In this document: positions 1 to 8,269 of the stretch, one piece after another | How the letters are laid out: each line of letters begins with the position of its first letter | Position numbering within the stretch: the stretch's first letter is position 1 | Assembly (NCBI GenBank): GCA_023423015.1 | Contig: JAFAGE010000388.1 | Coordinates: 1-21,658 of the forward strand | Length of the DNA stretch: 21,658 nt | Source of the DNA: Bacteroidota bacterium | GTDB lineage: Bacteria; Bacteroidota; Bacteroidia; Chitinophagales; Chitinophagaceae | Reading direction: 5' to 3' | Position numbers and translations under genes: made by a program | Notes under the pieces: generated by a model | Seen by the model: the letters and a program-made list of their open reading frames with translations, nothing else | What the model was told of the DNA's origin: nothing | Database searches by the model: none

Positions 1-462
1 GTTGAGGCGATTGGTTTCCTGCAGCGTCATCTGGATCAGCTTCTGCCGCTTTGCTTCATCAAGCTGGTGCTTCTGTAATGTTTCAAGGTTTAGTTTGGCA
101 ACTGCGATGGGGGTTTTTAACTCATGCGTAATGGCCATCATGAAATTCTCCTGCTGCCGCTGCAATACGAATTGCCGGCGCACTGCGCGATACATGTAAA
201 CCGCGCCGAAGATGATCAGTGCCAGGAATGTTACGCCTTCTCCAACATATTGGGCCGTTTTCCGGTTTTTATCGCCCACGATTTCATCGTATTGTTTGTC
301 GTAGCGGGGAGAGTCTTTGTTCAGTTCATTGAGCCTGTATTCTGCCATTTGCCGGTTCTGTAGCTCCAGTGCAATAAACCAGAATATAAGTGCAGCAAGA
401 ATGTACACCAGCAGCACCCAATAAACTACTGTGATGAATAACACTCTTTTTTTTAGCAGCAT
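1..462 (-). CDS. Sensor histidine kinase, N-terminal part (cut by window edge)
   Basis: This is the first 154 codons of a membrane sensor kinase of a two-component system; the rest lies beyond base 1. I translated it by hand from an ATG at 462. Residues about 8-32 form a first membrane helix, 33-72 a short polar segment that should be periplasmic, and 73-92 a second helix. A basic, Gln-rich linker leads to a HisKA dimerisation domain with the H-box HELKTPIA, whose H113 is the expected phosphorylation site. The catalytic ATPase domain is outside the window. The short sensor loop has no domain I recognise, so the signal is unknown. It starts 7 bases after the gldH stop, so it is probably cotranscribed with gldH. 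No response regulator is visible; a partner gene could lie just beyond base 1. Confidence 0.88.
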   Translation of the reverse strand, partial: MLLKKRVLFITVVYWVLLVYILAALIFWFIALELQNRQMAEYRLNELNKDSPRYDKQYDEIVGDKNRKTAQYVGEGVTFLALIIFGAVYMYRAVRRQFVLQRQQENFMMAITHELKTPIAVAKLNLETLQKHQLDEAKRQKLIQMTLQETNRLN

Positions 463-469
463 GATGTAG

Positions 470-958
470 TTATTGCGTGTCCGCAGTCACTTTCTCTACC
501 CGGATTCCTGCATTCATCACGTGCATCAATGGCTCCTCGCGCATTATTTGTTCCAGCGTAAATGTGTAGGTGCCAGGTTTCGTTAATGCCACCGGCTGTT
601 CTGTGATGCGGATACGGTGTTCAAAGATGTCATCCATGCCGCTACCCAGCCATCCTTTTTCATCTGTTGCCAGGCGAAGGTCCACGCTTTCTTTGCGGGC
701 AGAGTCCCCTGGTATCTGTGTATACACGTTCAACCAGATGTTGTTGTACCGGTAGGCATTAGTGTGTCGGATCACAACGAAGATGTTGTATAATGAGGTT
801 GTATCGCTGATTTCGAAATTTATCTGCGGCTTGAATGAAGAACTCCATGCATGATCCGGAATGCTCACGTTTTTTTCAAATACATCAATAGTGCCACAGG
901 AGAAAACTGCCGTAGTAATCACAAGTGCAACCAGTAAAGTTTGTGTTAATCGTGACAT
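470..958 (-). CDS. gldH: Gliding motility lipoprotein GldH
   Basis: A 162-residue lipoprotein of the GldH family. A hydrophobic signal segment (residues 7-20) ends in the lipobox V-F-S-C with C21 as the lipidated cysteine. The mature start, with a few polar residues, then VFEKNVSIPDHAW, is the GldH hallmark. The remainder looks like a beta-rich domain with alternating hydrophobic residues. In Flavobacterium, GldH is needed for gliding and belongs to the set of lipoproteins linked to the type IX secretion and gliding machinery; its exact biochemical role is not settled. Many non-gliding Bacteroidota also keep it, so its presence does not prove gliding. It lies 1 base after yicC and 7 bases before the histidine kinase, so it appears to be part of one transcript. 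Confidence 0.87.
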   Translation of the reverse strand: MSRLTQTLLVALVITTAVFSCGTIDVFEKNVSIPDHAWSSSFKPQINFEISDTTSLYNIFVVIRHTNAYRYNNIWLNVYTQIPGDSARKESVDLRLATDEKGWLGSGMDDIFEHRIRITEQPVALTKPGTYTFTLEQIMREEPLMHVMNAGIRVEKVTADTQ

Positions 959-959
959 G

Positions 960-1841
960 TTAGAGAACGTTTAGCACCTGTTCCTTTGCTTTTTCCAGTT
1001 CGTCTTTCATCAATACAACATACTTCTGAATGTCTGAGTCGTAGGCTTTGGCACCTGTTGTATTTATTTCTCTTCCTATTTCCTGCAGAATAAATGAAAG
1101 TTTTTTTCCCTTTCCTTCTTCGAGGTCGGCAACTACGGTTACGAAGTAGTTGCAATGATTTTTTAAACGAACCTGCTCTTCGCTGAGATCAATCTTCTCG
1201 ATGTAGTAGATGATTTCCTGCTCGAGGCGGTTGGAGTCGTATCCATCCTTTCCAAGGTTTTCCTCGAGAATCTTCACTAGCCCATCCTTAATACGGGTTT
1301 TACGCGATGGTTCCAGTTTGATTATTTCTTCCTGCTGTTTGAGGATGTTTGAAATTCTCAATAGTAAATCAACCTGCAGCGATTTTCCTTCTTCGAGGCG
1401 ATGGTTGTTAAGGTCGTCTATTGCCGACACTACCACCTGCTGGAACACCTGCCACTCATCGTCGGTTAATGTTTCCCCCGTGGGAGTAATCACTTCGGGA
1501 AGTTTCAACAACGTGCTCAGAATGCTGGAAGCGTCGAGGTTGAGTTCTTTGGAAAGTTCGGCAATGGGTTTGAAATAAGCTTTAGCCAGGTCGGTGTTTA
1601 TGCTCACTGGTTTTGCAGAACCAGTTTCTTTCAGGCTGATGGTACAGTCGATTGTACCCCTATTCAGATTTTTTGAGAGAATATTCCTGATTTCGAATTC
1701 AAAGGGCTTGAGAAAGGCTGGAATCTTCAGGTTCAGCTCAAATTGTTTTCCGTTCAGCGATTTTATGTCAACCAGGAACGTTTTGTCGCCTACTGCCCGT
1801 TCTGCTCTTCCAAAGCCAGTCATCGATTTAAGCATAAACAC
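960..1841 (-). CDS. yicC: YicC/YloC family endoribonuclease
   Basis: A 293-residue protein, the usual length for the family. The N-terminus contains the signature MLKSMTGFGRAE, and the C-terminal part (about residues 205-293) carries the conserved block KGKKLSFILQEIGREINTTG, followed by a long helix rich in Glu and Lys. YicC-type proteins are cytoplasmic endoribonucleases; in E. coli YicC promotes decay of the small RNA RyhB. Two start codons are possible, 1841 (MFMLKSM) and 1835 (MLKSM); the second gives the family's canonical N-terminus. In many bacteria yicC precedes gmk (guanylate kinase), but here gldH follows after a single base. The gene starts 36 bases after the acyl-CoA ligase stop. 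Confidence 0.93.
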   Translation of the reverse strand: MFMLKSMTGFGRAERAVGDKTFLVDIKSLNGKQFELNLKIPAFLKPFEFEIRNILSKNLNRGTIDCTISLKETGSAKPVSINTDLAKAYFKPIAELSKELNLDASSILSTLLKLPEVITPTGETLTDDEWQVFQQVVVSAIDDLNNHRLEEGKSLQVDLLLRISNILKQQEEIIKLEPSRKTRIKDGLVKILEENLGKDGYDSNRLEQEIIYYIEKIDLSEEQVRLKNHCNYFVTVVADLEEGKGKKLSFILQEIGREINTTGAKAYDSDIQKYVVLMKDELEKAKEQVLNVL

Positions 1842-1877
1842 AATTTATGCAGCAATATAAACAATAGGCTCTATTTA

Positions 1878-3647
1878 TCAGTGGTATATACGCGCAATAG
1901 CAGCCGCGTTTTTTTCCAGCACTACTTTGCGCTTGAGGCTGAGTTTGGGAGTCATTTCCCCGCCTTCGATTGTCCATTCGTCGGCCAGCAGTTCAAATCG
2001 TTTTATCTGCTCTACGTGGTTGAAGTATTTATTGAAATTTTCAACGAGATCCTTGTACAGTTCTTTTACCCGGGGATGTTCAAGTAAAGCAGCGTTTGAA
2101 CTTTCAATTATACCTTTCTGACTTGCCCAATCCCGGAGGTTCGGAAAAGAAGGGACGATCAGGGCACTTACAAATTTCTTGTCGGCGCCGATGATCATAG
2201 CCTGTTCAATGTAAACTGATTCTTTGAGTTTATTCTCTATGGGAAGCGGCGCCACATATTTACCGCCACTTGTTTTAAACATTTCTTTTTTGCGATCAGT
2301 GATTTTGAGAAACCTCCCTTCAACCATGGTTCCTATATCACCGGTATGAAACCAACCGTTGGAAATCACCTCCGCGGTGAGGTCGGGCCGTTTGTAATAA
2401 CCAACCATCACGTTTGGGCCTTTGCAAAGGATTTCACCATCGTCGTTTATTTTCACCTCCACATTATCGATTACGGGGCCTACGGTACCAAACATCCTGC
2501 CTTCCTCTTCCACGCGGTATACACTTATAACAGGAGAAGTTTCGGTTAATCCATATCCTTCCAGGATGGGAATCTTTGCGGCAGTGAATATTCTTATCAA
2601 GCGCACCTGGCAGGCCGCTCCGCCTGAAACAATACAAATGAGATTGCCGCCAAGTGCTTCACGCCATTTTTTGAATATGAGCTTATTTGCCAGGGCCAGC
2701 TGCATGTTGAACCAGACACCCTGGTTCTGGTTGATTTCAAACCTGGTTGCGAGATCGTGAGCCCAGAAAAATAGTTTCTTTTTAATGCCGGTGAGATCCG
2801 ATCCCTTCGCCATGATTTTATCATATACTTTTTCGAGCAGCCGCGGCACAGTGGTAAACATATGCGGACGGACTTCCTTCAGATTGTCGCCGATAGTTTC
2901 CATACTCTCTGCGTAGTATATCGATGCACCCTTATAAAAATAATAGTAGGTGATCATGCGCTCAAAGATGTGATTAAGCGGAAGGAAGCTTAGCACCTTC
3001 ATGTGGAGATCGGGTAAACAGGGAATACACGCGAGCACGTTGCTCAGAATGTTGTCGTGCGACAACATCACACCTTTTGGTGAACCTGTTGTTCCCGATG
3101 TGTAAATGATCGTGACAACATCTTCATTCCTGATCTTTTCGGAACTTCTTTTTATCTGTTGTTCGTCTGCATCTTTCAACAGGGCAGACCAATGCGTGGC
3201 ACCTTCCACCTGTTCAAAGCTGTATACCTGGGTGAGGGTAGGAACCTGCGAACGGATGAACGACAGCTTTTCGAAATCACCGCTGTCATTCACAAAGATG
3301 GCTTTCACTTTGGCATCGTTCAGGATGTAGCTAAGTTCATTAACGTGGATGGTGGGATAAACGGGTACCAGTATGGCACCGGTTTGCTGAACAGCCAGGT
3401 CGGTCATGATCCACTCGGGCCTGTTCTTACTGATGATGGCAACTTTATCGCGGCCCTCAACGGTTCCATCGTTATATCCGATGCCGTTTAACATCAGCCC
3501 GGTAGCGAGTTGGTCTACCGTGTTTTTAACATCGCGGGTGCTATATAGCTTCCACGAGCCGTTCACTTTGCCAGCTAGCAGATCGGGTTGCTCTCCTTTT
3601 TTCACCAATAGCTCTAAGCAATCAAATAACCTCGTTGGTTCTTTCAT
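1878..3647 (-). CDS. Long-chain fatty acid--CoA ligase (AMP-forming)
   Basis: A 589-residue adenylate-forming enzyme that activates fatty acids to acyl-AMP and then acyl-CoA. The family motifs are intact: the phosphate loop YTSGTTGSPKG at residues 182-192, GYGLTET at 364-370, the ATP-binding GWFHTGDIG at 431-439, and the hinge and C-terminal lysine region DRKKEMFKTSGGKYVAP at 451-467. Length and motif spacing fit the FadD/FAA-like long-chain ligases of Bacteroidota. There is no signal peptide, so it should be cytoplasmic or peripherally membrane bound. Chain-length preference cannot be read from the sequence. A 99-base gap separates it from the TPR gene upstream, where a promoter candidate lies, and yicC follows after 36 bases. 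Confidence 0.95.
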   Translation of the reverse strand: MKEPTRLFDCLELLVKKGEQPDLLAGKVNGSWKLYSTRDVKNTVDQLATGLMLNGIGYNDGTVEGRDKVAIISKNRPEWIMTDLAVQQTGAILVPVYPTIHVNELSYILNDAKVKAIFVNDSGDFEKLSFIRSQVPTLTQVYSFEQVEGATHWSALLKDADEQQIKRSSEKIRNEDVVTIIYTSGTTGSPKGVMLSHDNILSNVLACIPCLPDLHMKVLSFLPLNHIFERMITYYYFYKGASIYYAESMETIGDNLKEVRPHMFTTVPRLLEKVYDKIMAKGSDLTGIKKKLFFWAHDLATRFEINQNQGVWFNMQLALANKLIFKKWREALGGNLICIVSGGAACQVRLIRIFTAAKIPILEGYGLTETSPVISVYRVEEEGRMFGTVGPVIDNVEVKINDDGEILCKGPNVMVGYYKRPDLTAEVISNGWFHTGDIGTMVEGRFLKITDRKKEMFKTSGGKYVAPLPIENKLKESVYIEQAMIIGADKKFVSALIVPSFPNLRDWASQKGIIESSNAALLEHPRVKELYKDLVENFNKYFNHVEQIKRFELLADEWTIEGGEMTPKLSLKRKVVLEKNAAAIARIYH

Positions 3648-3675
3648 ATGGATGCATTCAACAAATGGTATTCCT

Positions 3676-3706
3676 TTAAATTATGCAAAAAACGCGTTCA
3701 ATCAAA
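3676..3706 (-). promoter_or_regulatory. Candidate promoter for the acyl-CoA ligase gene
   Basis: On the minus strand TTTG (3706-3703) is followed after 19 bases by TAATTTAA (3683-3676). The -33 box and the spacing match the Bacteroidota consensus, but the -7 box fits TAnnTTTG only partly because its last two bases differ. Transcription would start near 3669, about 22 bases before the ATG. It is a weak call based only on pattern. Confidence 0.35.
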
Positions 3707-3714
3707 GGATTGAA
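3697..3714. repeat. Perfect 7-bp inverted repeat between TPR and ligase genes
   Basis: TTCAATC (3697-3703) pairs with GATTGAA (3708-3714) around a 4-base loop. Reading the minus strand, a six-T run (3692-3687) follows four bases after the stem, so it could be a weak terminator for the TPR gene. The stem is AT-rich and also overlaps the candidate -33 box, so an operator is equally possible. Confidence 0.4.
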
Positions 3715-3746
3715 GTTTTGACTGAATAGCAGAGGAGTGGCTGTTA

Positions 3747-4751
3747 TCAGGGGCGGCCGTTGTAGTACTGTCCGTCGGGCACCTTAAAAACGCGGTTCTT
3801 CTGGAAAGAGCTGAACTTATTGTATTCTTCAGGATGCGTTACTGTCCATTGCTGGAAAGTGGTGAGGTTGTTGGCTGCGCCAAATATCCATTGGTTATAT
3901 GCATCGAACATTCCTGTTTTCGCCAGCTGTTTGTGGTAATCGAACAGCCGGAAGGGAAATCTGGCCGCATATTTTTCATTCCATCTGAGCAGGAAGCGTG
4001 TACGTAGCACAGTTAGTGCTTCAGGCGTAACGCCTTTCGATACCACATGTGCATTCTCTTTCATTACTTCGAGAAATGCCTTTACGAATTCGTTTTTGTT
4101 ATCCTGCTCGCGTGTAAGATCAGTTTCTGCAAAAAGCTTTTTGTAGCCTTCGTAAAGCATGGTTTTTACTTCGGGTGTGCGGCGGCTGTAGCTTTCAAGG
4201 TTGATGAATATTTCTCCATAGATAAGTCCCCATACTTTGTCGCGCGAGAGGTAATAATACTTTGCCGCATGGAAATAATTGCCGGGGTACGATTGATCGC
4301 GTTGAATACCTTTCAACCATTGGCTTAATGCTTCCGGGAACAATCCATTGCTCCATAAGAGTTCGCCAAGCTCACTGAACAAAGCACCACTTTCCGGAAA
4401 TCTTCTCAAACCCTGGCGATATGCACGTTCAGCATCTTTCCTGTTGTCTGTACCCTCATGTATCATTCCGAGGATCTGGAAGCTTTGCGCATCGCCACTA
4501 CCCCTGCTTTCAACAAGAGGTTTCATGGCATCAAGTGCCTTTGGGTAATCGCGTTGCAGGTAATAAGCCAGCGCTAAATCCTTTCTCATCTCCGCATTGT
4601 CGCTGTCAGATTCCAGGGCACGGTTCAGAACCAGGATAGCATTGGCATAGTCGCCCTGCCTCATATAGTTTTTAGCTGTTTGTGCAGCCGTTTGCCCGGA
4701 GGCCGGTTGAAGAGCGCAGGTAATTAGAATGAGAAATATGAATAATTTCAT
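3747..4751 (-). CDS. Secreted tetratricopeptide repeat protein
   Basis: A 334-residue protein with a signal peptide (residues 1-19, likely cleavage ASG|QT). Residues about 22-185 contain TPR-like helix pairs, for example NYMRQGDYANAILVLNRAL, LAYYLQRDYPKALDAM and a third unit around DAERAYRQGLRRFPES. The C-terminal 150 residues are helical and aromatic-rich and contain no domain I recognise. TPR proteins of this kind act as scaffolds in the periplasm or at the outer membrane, but the partner here is unknown. The start lies 16 bases after the DUF1015 stop, so it is probably cotranscribed with serC and DUF1015. The TPR call is firm and the function is not known. Confidence 0.85.
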   Translation of the reverse strand: MKLFIFLILITCALQPASGQTAAQTAKNYMRQGDYANAILVLNRALESDSDNAEMRKDLALAYYLQRDYPKALDAMKPLVESRGSGDAQSFQILGMIHEGTDNRKDAERAYRQGLRRFPESGALFSELGELLWSNGLFPEALSQWLKGIQRDQSYPGNYFHAAKYYYLSRDKVWGLIYGEIFINLESYSRRTPEVKTMLYEGYKKLFAETDLTREQDNKNEFVKAFLEVMKENAHVVSKGVTPEALTVLRTRFLLRWNEKYAARFPFRLFDYHKQLAKTGMFDAYNQWIFGAANNLTTFQQWTVTHPEEYNKFSSFQKNRVFKVPDGQYYNGRP

Positions 4752-4767
4752 TGGATCTTGATTAGGG

Positions 4768-5982
4768 CTACTCGCGGGTTACGTGTGTAAGCAGGCCATC
4801 GCGCAGTTTAGGTTCGAACCAGGTACTCTTCGGTGGCATCACTTCGCCGCTATCTGCAATGTCGAAAAGCTGCTCGATGCTCACCGGGTACAAACTGAAT
4901 GCAACCTGCATTTCGCCGGAGTTAACCCGCTTTTCAAGTTCCGAAAGTCCACGGATTCCGCCAACAAAGTCAATCCTGCTGTCAGTACGCTGGTCTTTTA
5001 TGCCCAGTATTTTATCAAGCACGTGATTGGAAAGAATAGTTACATCCAATACGCCTATCGGATCGTCGGTATATGTGTGGTTTTTTGCAGTTAATTTATA
5101 CCATCTGCCCTTGATATACATTCCAAATTCATGGAGGTGTTGAGGTGAAAAAGCCTGCTCTGCTGTTTCTACCTCAAAATCTTCCTTAAGCTTCTCCATA
5201 AAGTCGTCGGGAGCCAGGCCGTTGAGGTCTTTCACAACACGGTTGTAATCCATGATGCGCAGTTCGTTCGCGGGGAACAATGTTGTAAGGAAATAATTCT
5301 CTTCTACCTGGAGGCGAACCTTGGCTGCGGATGCAGCGCGGTGGTGTCCGTCAGCTATATAAGTTGCAGGCACTTTTTCTTTGAATAACTTTTTCAGGTT
5401 ATTGGTCACCTGGTCGGAGTTGATTACCCAGATGGCGTGGCTCACTCCATCTTCAGCAATAAAATCGTAAACCGGGTCGTGAGTAGATTTCCAGTTGTTG
5501 ATGGCCTGGTCGATTTCATCCACATTCCGGTAAGCAAGAAAGACGTTCCCGGTTTGTGCTCTTGTAGTTTTGATATGATTGATGCGGTCCTGTTCCTTTT
5601 CCGGACGGGTGAATTCGTGCTTCCTGATCACTCCTTTTTCATAGTCGTCTATTGAACTCACGCCTACCAGTCCTGTCTGGCTGCGGCCATTCATGATCAG
5701 CTGGTAAATGTAGAAGCAGGCTTTGTCTTCACGGAAAAGTACTCCACGCTGAATAAACGCCTCGAGGTTCTGCTTGGCACGTTCATACACGTCTGTAGAA
5801 TGTATGTCGGTCTTTTCAGGAAGGTCTATTTCAGACTTGGTGATGTGCAGGAAAGAATGCGGATTTCCTCTTGCGGCAACCTTTGCTTCCTGGCTGCTTA
5901 GTACATCATATGGTGGTGAAGCTACTTTCGGTGCAAATTGGGGCTGGGGTCGTAGAGCTTTAAATGGATTGACTATCGCCAT
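4768..5982 (-). CDS. DUF1015 family protein
   Basis: A 404-residue cytoplasmic protein matching the DUF1015 family over its whole length. It has the N-terminal block NPFKALRPQP...ASPPYDVLSS (residues 5-30), the charged motif KHEFTRPEKEQDRIN (121-135) and the strongly conserved DGHHR (211-215) that may bind metal or phosphate. No biochemical activity is established for the family as far as I know. It starts 17 bases after the serC stop. In many Bacteroidota a DUF1015 gene lies beside serC and serA, which suggests a link to serine metabolism; here it follows serC directly with no serA between. The family call is strong and the role is inferred from neighbours only. Confidence 0.9.
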   Translation of the reverse strand: MAIVNPFKALRPQPQFAPKVASPPYDVLSSQEAKVAARGNPHSFLHITKSEIDLPEKTDIHSTDVYERAKQNLEAFIQRGVLFREDKACFYIYQLIMNGRSQTGLVGVSSIDDYEKGVIRKHEFTRPEKEQDRINHIKTTRAQTGNVFLAYRNVDEIDQAINNWKSTHDPVYDFIAEDGVSHAIWVINSDQVTNNLKKLFKEKVPATYIADGHHRAASAAKVRLQVEENYFLTTLFPANELRIMDYNRVVKDLNGLAPDDFMEKLKEDFEVETAEQAFSPQHLHEFGMYIKGRWYKLTAKNHTYTDDPIGVLDVTILSNHVLDKILGIKDQRTDSRIDFVGGIRGLSELEKRVNSGEMQVAFSLYPVSIEQLFDIADSGEVMPPKSTWFEPKLRDGLLTHVTRE

Positions 5983-5999
5983 TAATCTTTTGTTTAGAG

Positions 6000-7085
6000 T
6001 TAGGATTTTCGTTGCGCAAAATCTTTCATCAGGTCGGTAATCGCCTCAACACTTTCAACAGGCAGCGCATTGTAGAGAGAGATTCTGAACCCTCCCACAC
6101 TCCGGTGACCTTTTACGCCGATCATCCCTTCTTTTTGACACAATTCTATAAATTCTTGTTCCACGGCTTCGTTGCTGGCTACAAAACATACGTTCATTTT
6201 ACTCCTGTCTTCCTTTACCACTGTTCCTTTGAACAGGGGCAGAGAGTCAATTGTATTATACAGCAATGATGCTTTCCGGTTATTCAGCTTTTCAATTTCC
6301 TTCACTCCCCCTTTGCCTTTCAGCCACCGCAGCGTGAGCATACACAGGTAAACTGCGAACACCGGAGGTGTATTGTACATCGATCCGTTGGCAAGATGAA
6401 CATTGTAGTCGAGCATACTCGGAATCTTTCTTTTAACCTTACCGAGTATGTTCTTATTGATAACTGTAAGATTTACACCGGCGGCACCCACATTCTTCTG
6501 TGCACCCGCATAGATCACATCAAACTTGTTGAAGTCTATATCGCGACTGAGTATATCACTACTCATATCGGCAACGATAGGCACTCCTGCCGAATAGATG
6601 GGATCAAGATCATGCCACTGGGTGCCATAGATGGTATTGTTGGTGGTTATATGCAGGTATTTTGCCGTTTTAGGAACAGTGAAGTTTTTAGGCAGATAAG
6701 TGTAGTTGCCTTCTTTCGAGCTGCATACAATTTCAACATGCCCAAACAATTTTGCCTCTTTGATAGCCTTCGACGCCCATACTCCGGTGTCGGTATAGGC
6801 GGCGAGGTCGTTTTCGCCAAGCAGGTTCATAGGCACCTGGAGAAACTGGGTGGATGCACCGCCATGAAGAAACATCACTTCGTGATTGCTGTCGAGCTGC
6901 ATCAACTCTTTCACCAGCGCAATGGCTTCATCCATCACGGCCTGGAACTTTTTCGTTCTGTGACCAAGTTCAAGAATTGACAAACCCGTGTCGTCGAAGT
7001 TGAGAATTGCCTGGCTTGCTTCTTCAAATACCTCCCGCGGTAAGATGCTGGGTCCTGCGTTGAAATTGTGTAACACCTGGGTCAC
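6000..7085 (-). CDS. serC: Phosphoserine aminotransferase
   Basis: A 361-residue class V aminotransferase that converts 3-phosphohydroxypyruvate and glutamate to phosphoserine and 2-oxoglutarate, the second step of serine synthesis; some members also act in pyridoxal phosphate synthesis. The N-terminus NFNAGPSILP, the phosphate-binding region GHRTK (41-45), the cofactor-contacting GGAS (75-78) and W103, and the PLP lysine K197 in YAGAQKNVG are all in place. The length equals the family norm. It is the first gene of the left minus-strand block, with a candidate -7 promoter box 31 bases upstream of its ATG, and DUF1015 follows after 17 bases. No serA is in the window. Confidence 0.97.
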   Translation of the reverse strand: MTQVLHNFNAGPSILPREVFEEASQAILNFDDTGLSILELGHRTKKFQAVMDEAIALVKELMQLDSNHEVMFLHGGASTQFLQVPMNLLGENDLAAYTDTGVWASKAIKEAKLFGHVEIVCSSKEGNYTYLPKNFTVPKTAKYLHITTNNTIYGTQWHDLDPIYSAGVPIVADMSSDILSRDIDFNKFDVIYAGAQKNVGAAGVNLTVINKNILGKVKRKIPSMLDYNVHLANGSMYNTPPVFAVYLCMLTLRWLKGKGGVKEIEKLNNRKASLLYNTIDSLPLFKGTVVKEDRSKMNVCFVASNEAVEQEFIELCQKEGMIGVKGHRSVGGFRISLYNALPVESVEAITDLMKDFAQRKS

Positions 7086-7115
7086 TTTCCGTTGATTTAT
7101 TATGTATTAGGCCGC

Positions 7116-7123
7116 CAAAGATA
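7116..7123 (-). promoter_or_regulatory. Candidate -7 box upstream of serC
   Basis: The minus strand reads TATCTTTG (7123-7116), an exact match to the Bacteroidota -7 consensus TAnnTTTG. Transcription would begin near 7109, about 24 bases before the serC ATG. No TTTG is found at the expected 19-base distance upstream, so the call rests on one box. Confidence 0.4.
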
Positions 7124-7170
7124 AGGATACCTGACGAGCCTCCCTTGAAGAACAGTGGCAGGAAGCGCCG

Positions 7171-8136
7171 CTATTCGCAGGCTTTCCCGTTAATTTTGCC
7201 CGTTCTCCACTGCCGGTTCAATGCTTCGTATTCTGTGGAATCGCTATCATTCATTGCCGTTTGCGCAATTTTCCTGCAGTCGGGCGGTCCGGCATTGACC
7301 CAGGCTGTATACCAGAAAGACGCCACCGCATACACCGATTCCCTGAACCGGCGTTCTACCATACCGTTGAGCATTTTGTTGTATTCCACTGAATAGGCCT
7401 CGGAGTACTGCTTCACCAATATGCCATTCCTGTTTTCGAATGCATATTTACCCTGGGCGGGGAACCTGGTATTCAGTTCCCGTTCAAAGAGAAGCACGCT
7501 GTCGGCTGCCAATGCGCTTTCATACACCCGCTTCCATATAAAATGAAGTGGCTTTCGGATATAATCAGCTTTGTCTAACCAATAGTCCCATTCCTTTTCG
7601 GCAAGAAGTTCCGGGATGCGTGATTCCCAGAAACCATGGATGCCATGCTGGCCCGTAAACTGGCCGTTATGATTACTTGACGCATGTAGCGGGACATGAG
7701 CATCTCCTATATAGTGTGCGAGGTCGGCAGAGAATCGCAGTATTTTTTTCTTATCTCCTTCTTTGAAGGCATTAACTAACCTGCCCAGGGAGACCTGTAT
7801 CCACCAGGGTACAATGCCATGCGTTTTGAGCGTGTCTTCCGGAAATTTTTCGCAGGCCTGCTTCCAGGTTACGTCTTTTGAGGCAAATTCATCTTTTCCA
7901 TAACGGTCCATATCGAAATAATGCCTTGGACCTTCATCCTGAACGGCATAGCGCCGTTTATCGGCATCTACTGAATGTTCTACCAGGTATTCAATATTCG
8001 GCTTGTACAGCACCAGCATTTCTGGTGGAAGAAGGAACACGGCGTGATAGTTCACCAAACGGTGAGCAAAGAAGCCCCAGCCTTCGACTCTGAGACCGAC
8101 GCATACCACGACACAGAAAAGCAGGTACTTTTTCAC
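7171..8136 (-). CDS. Secreted zinc-dependent phospholipase C / S1-P1 nuclease superfamily protein
   Basis: A 321-residue exported hydrolase if read from the GTG at 8136. A 19-residue signal peptide ends VEG|W, so the mature protein begins with Trp, as in PC-phospholipase C and P1 nuclease, where the N-terminal Trp binds zinc. In mature numbering the expected trinuclear ligands are W1, H6, D38, H53, H122, D126 and H132 (HYIGDAHVPLH), H148 and E152. The W1-H6 and D38-H53 spacings resemble P1 nuclease, while the final H-x3-E and the short H132-H148 spacing resemble Bacillus phospholipase C. The substrate, phospholipid or nucleic acid, therefore cannot be fixed. An in-frame ATG at 8202 would add 22 residues before the signal peptide. 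That start looks wrong because it lies upstream of a candidate -7 box. The gene is divergent from tetR and ends 85 bases before serC. Confidence 0.85.
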   Translation of the reverse strand: MKKYLLFCVVVCVGLRVEGWGFFAHRLVNYHAVFLLPPEMLVLYKPNIEYLVEHSVDADKRRYAVQDEGPRHYFDMDRYGKDEFASKDVTWKQACEKFPEDTLKTHGIVPWWIQVSLGRLVNAFKEGDKKKILRFSADLAHYIGDAHVPLHASSNHNGQFTGQHGIHGFWESRIPELLAEKEWDYWLDKADYIRKPLHFIWKRVYESALAADSVLLFERELNTRFPAQGKYAFENRNGILVKQYSEAYSVEYNKMLNGMVERRFRESVYAVASFWYTAWVNAGPPDCRKIAQTAMNDSDSTEYEALNRQWRTGKINGKACE

Positions 8137-8153
8137 AACATATTGATATTGTT

Positions 8154-8161
8154 CAAAAATA
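8154..8161 (-). promoter_or_regulatory. Candidate -7 box for the secreted hydrolase gene
   Basis: The minus strand reads TATTTTTG (8161-8154), matching TAnnTTTG. It predicts transcription from about 8147, just before the GTG at 8136 and inside the longer reading that begins at 8202. I see no -33 TTTG at the right distance, so it is only suggestive. Confidence 0.4.
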
Positions 8162-8232
8162 ATGTTGGGACTTGGAAACGAATTCCGACTTAAAACTGTC
8201 ATTCACCGGAAATTTCACCGAAAAACCACCGT

Positions 8233-8269
8233 GGAAACTTTGGTAACGGTTTCAGTTTCCATAGTTTTG
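8233..8269 (+). promoter_or_regulatory. Promoter of the tetR-efflux operon with overlapping inverted repeat (putative TetR operator)
   Basis: TTTG at 8239-8242 and TAGTTTTG at 8262-8269 are 19 bases apart, an exact fit to the Bacteroidota vegetative promoter; transcription would begin near 8276, about 19 bases before the tetR ATG. The -33 box lies inside an inverted repeat, GAAAC-N10-GTTTC (8234-8238 with 8249-8253). The longer arms GGAAAC (8233-8238) and GTTTCC (8255-8260) can also pair. TetR-family repressors commonly bind such palindromes over their own promoter, so autoregulation of the operon is a reasonable inference. The promoter is better supported than the operator. Confidence 0.65.

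Noticed and set aside
3687..3714. Strong terminator after the TPR gene
   Set aside because: The stem has only 7 pairs with few G-C pairs, and the T-run starts four bases after it, so I list it as an inverted repeat and not as a confident terminator.
6396..6980. 194-codon plus-strand open frame across serC
   Set aside because: serC is complete with all active-site residues; the opposite frame has no domain and is a shadow.
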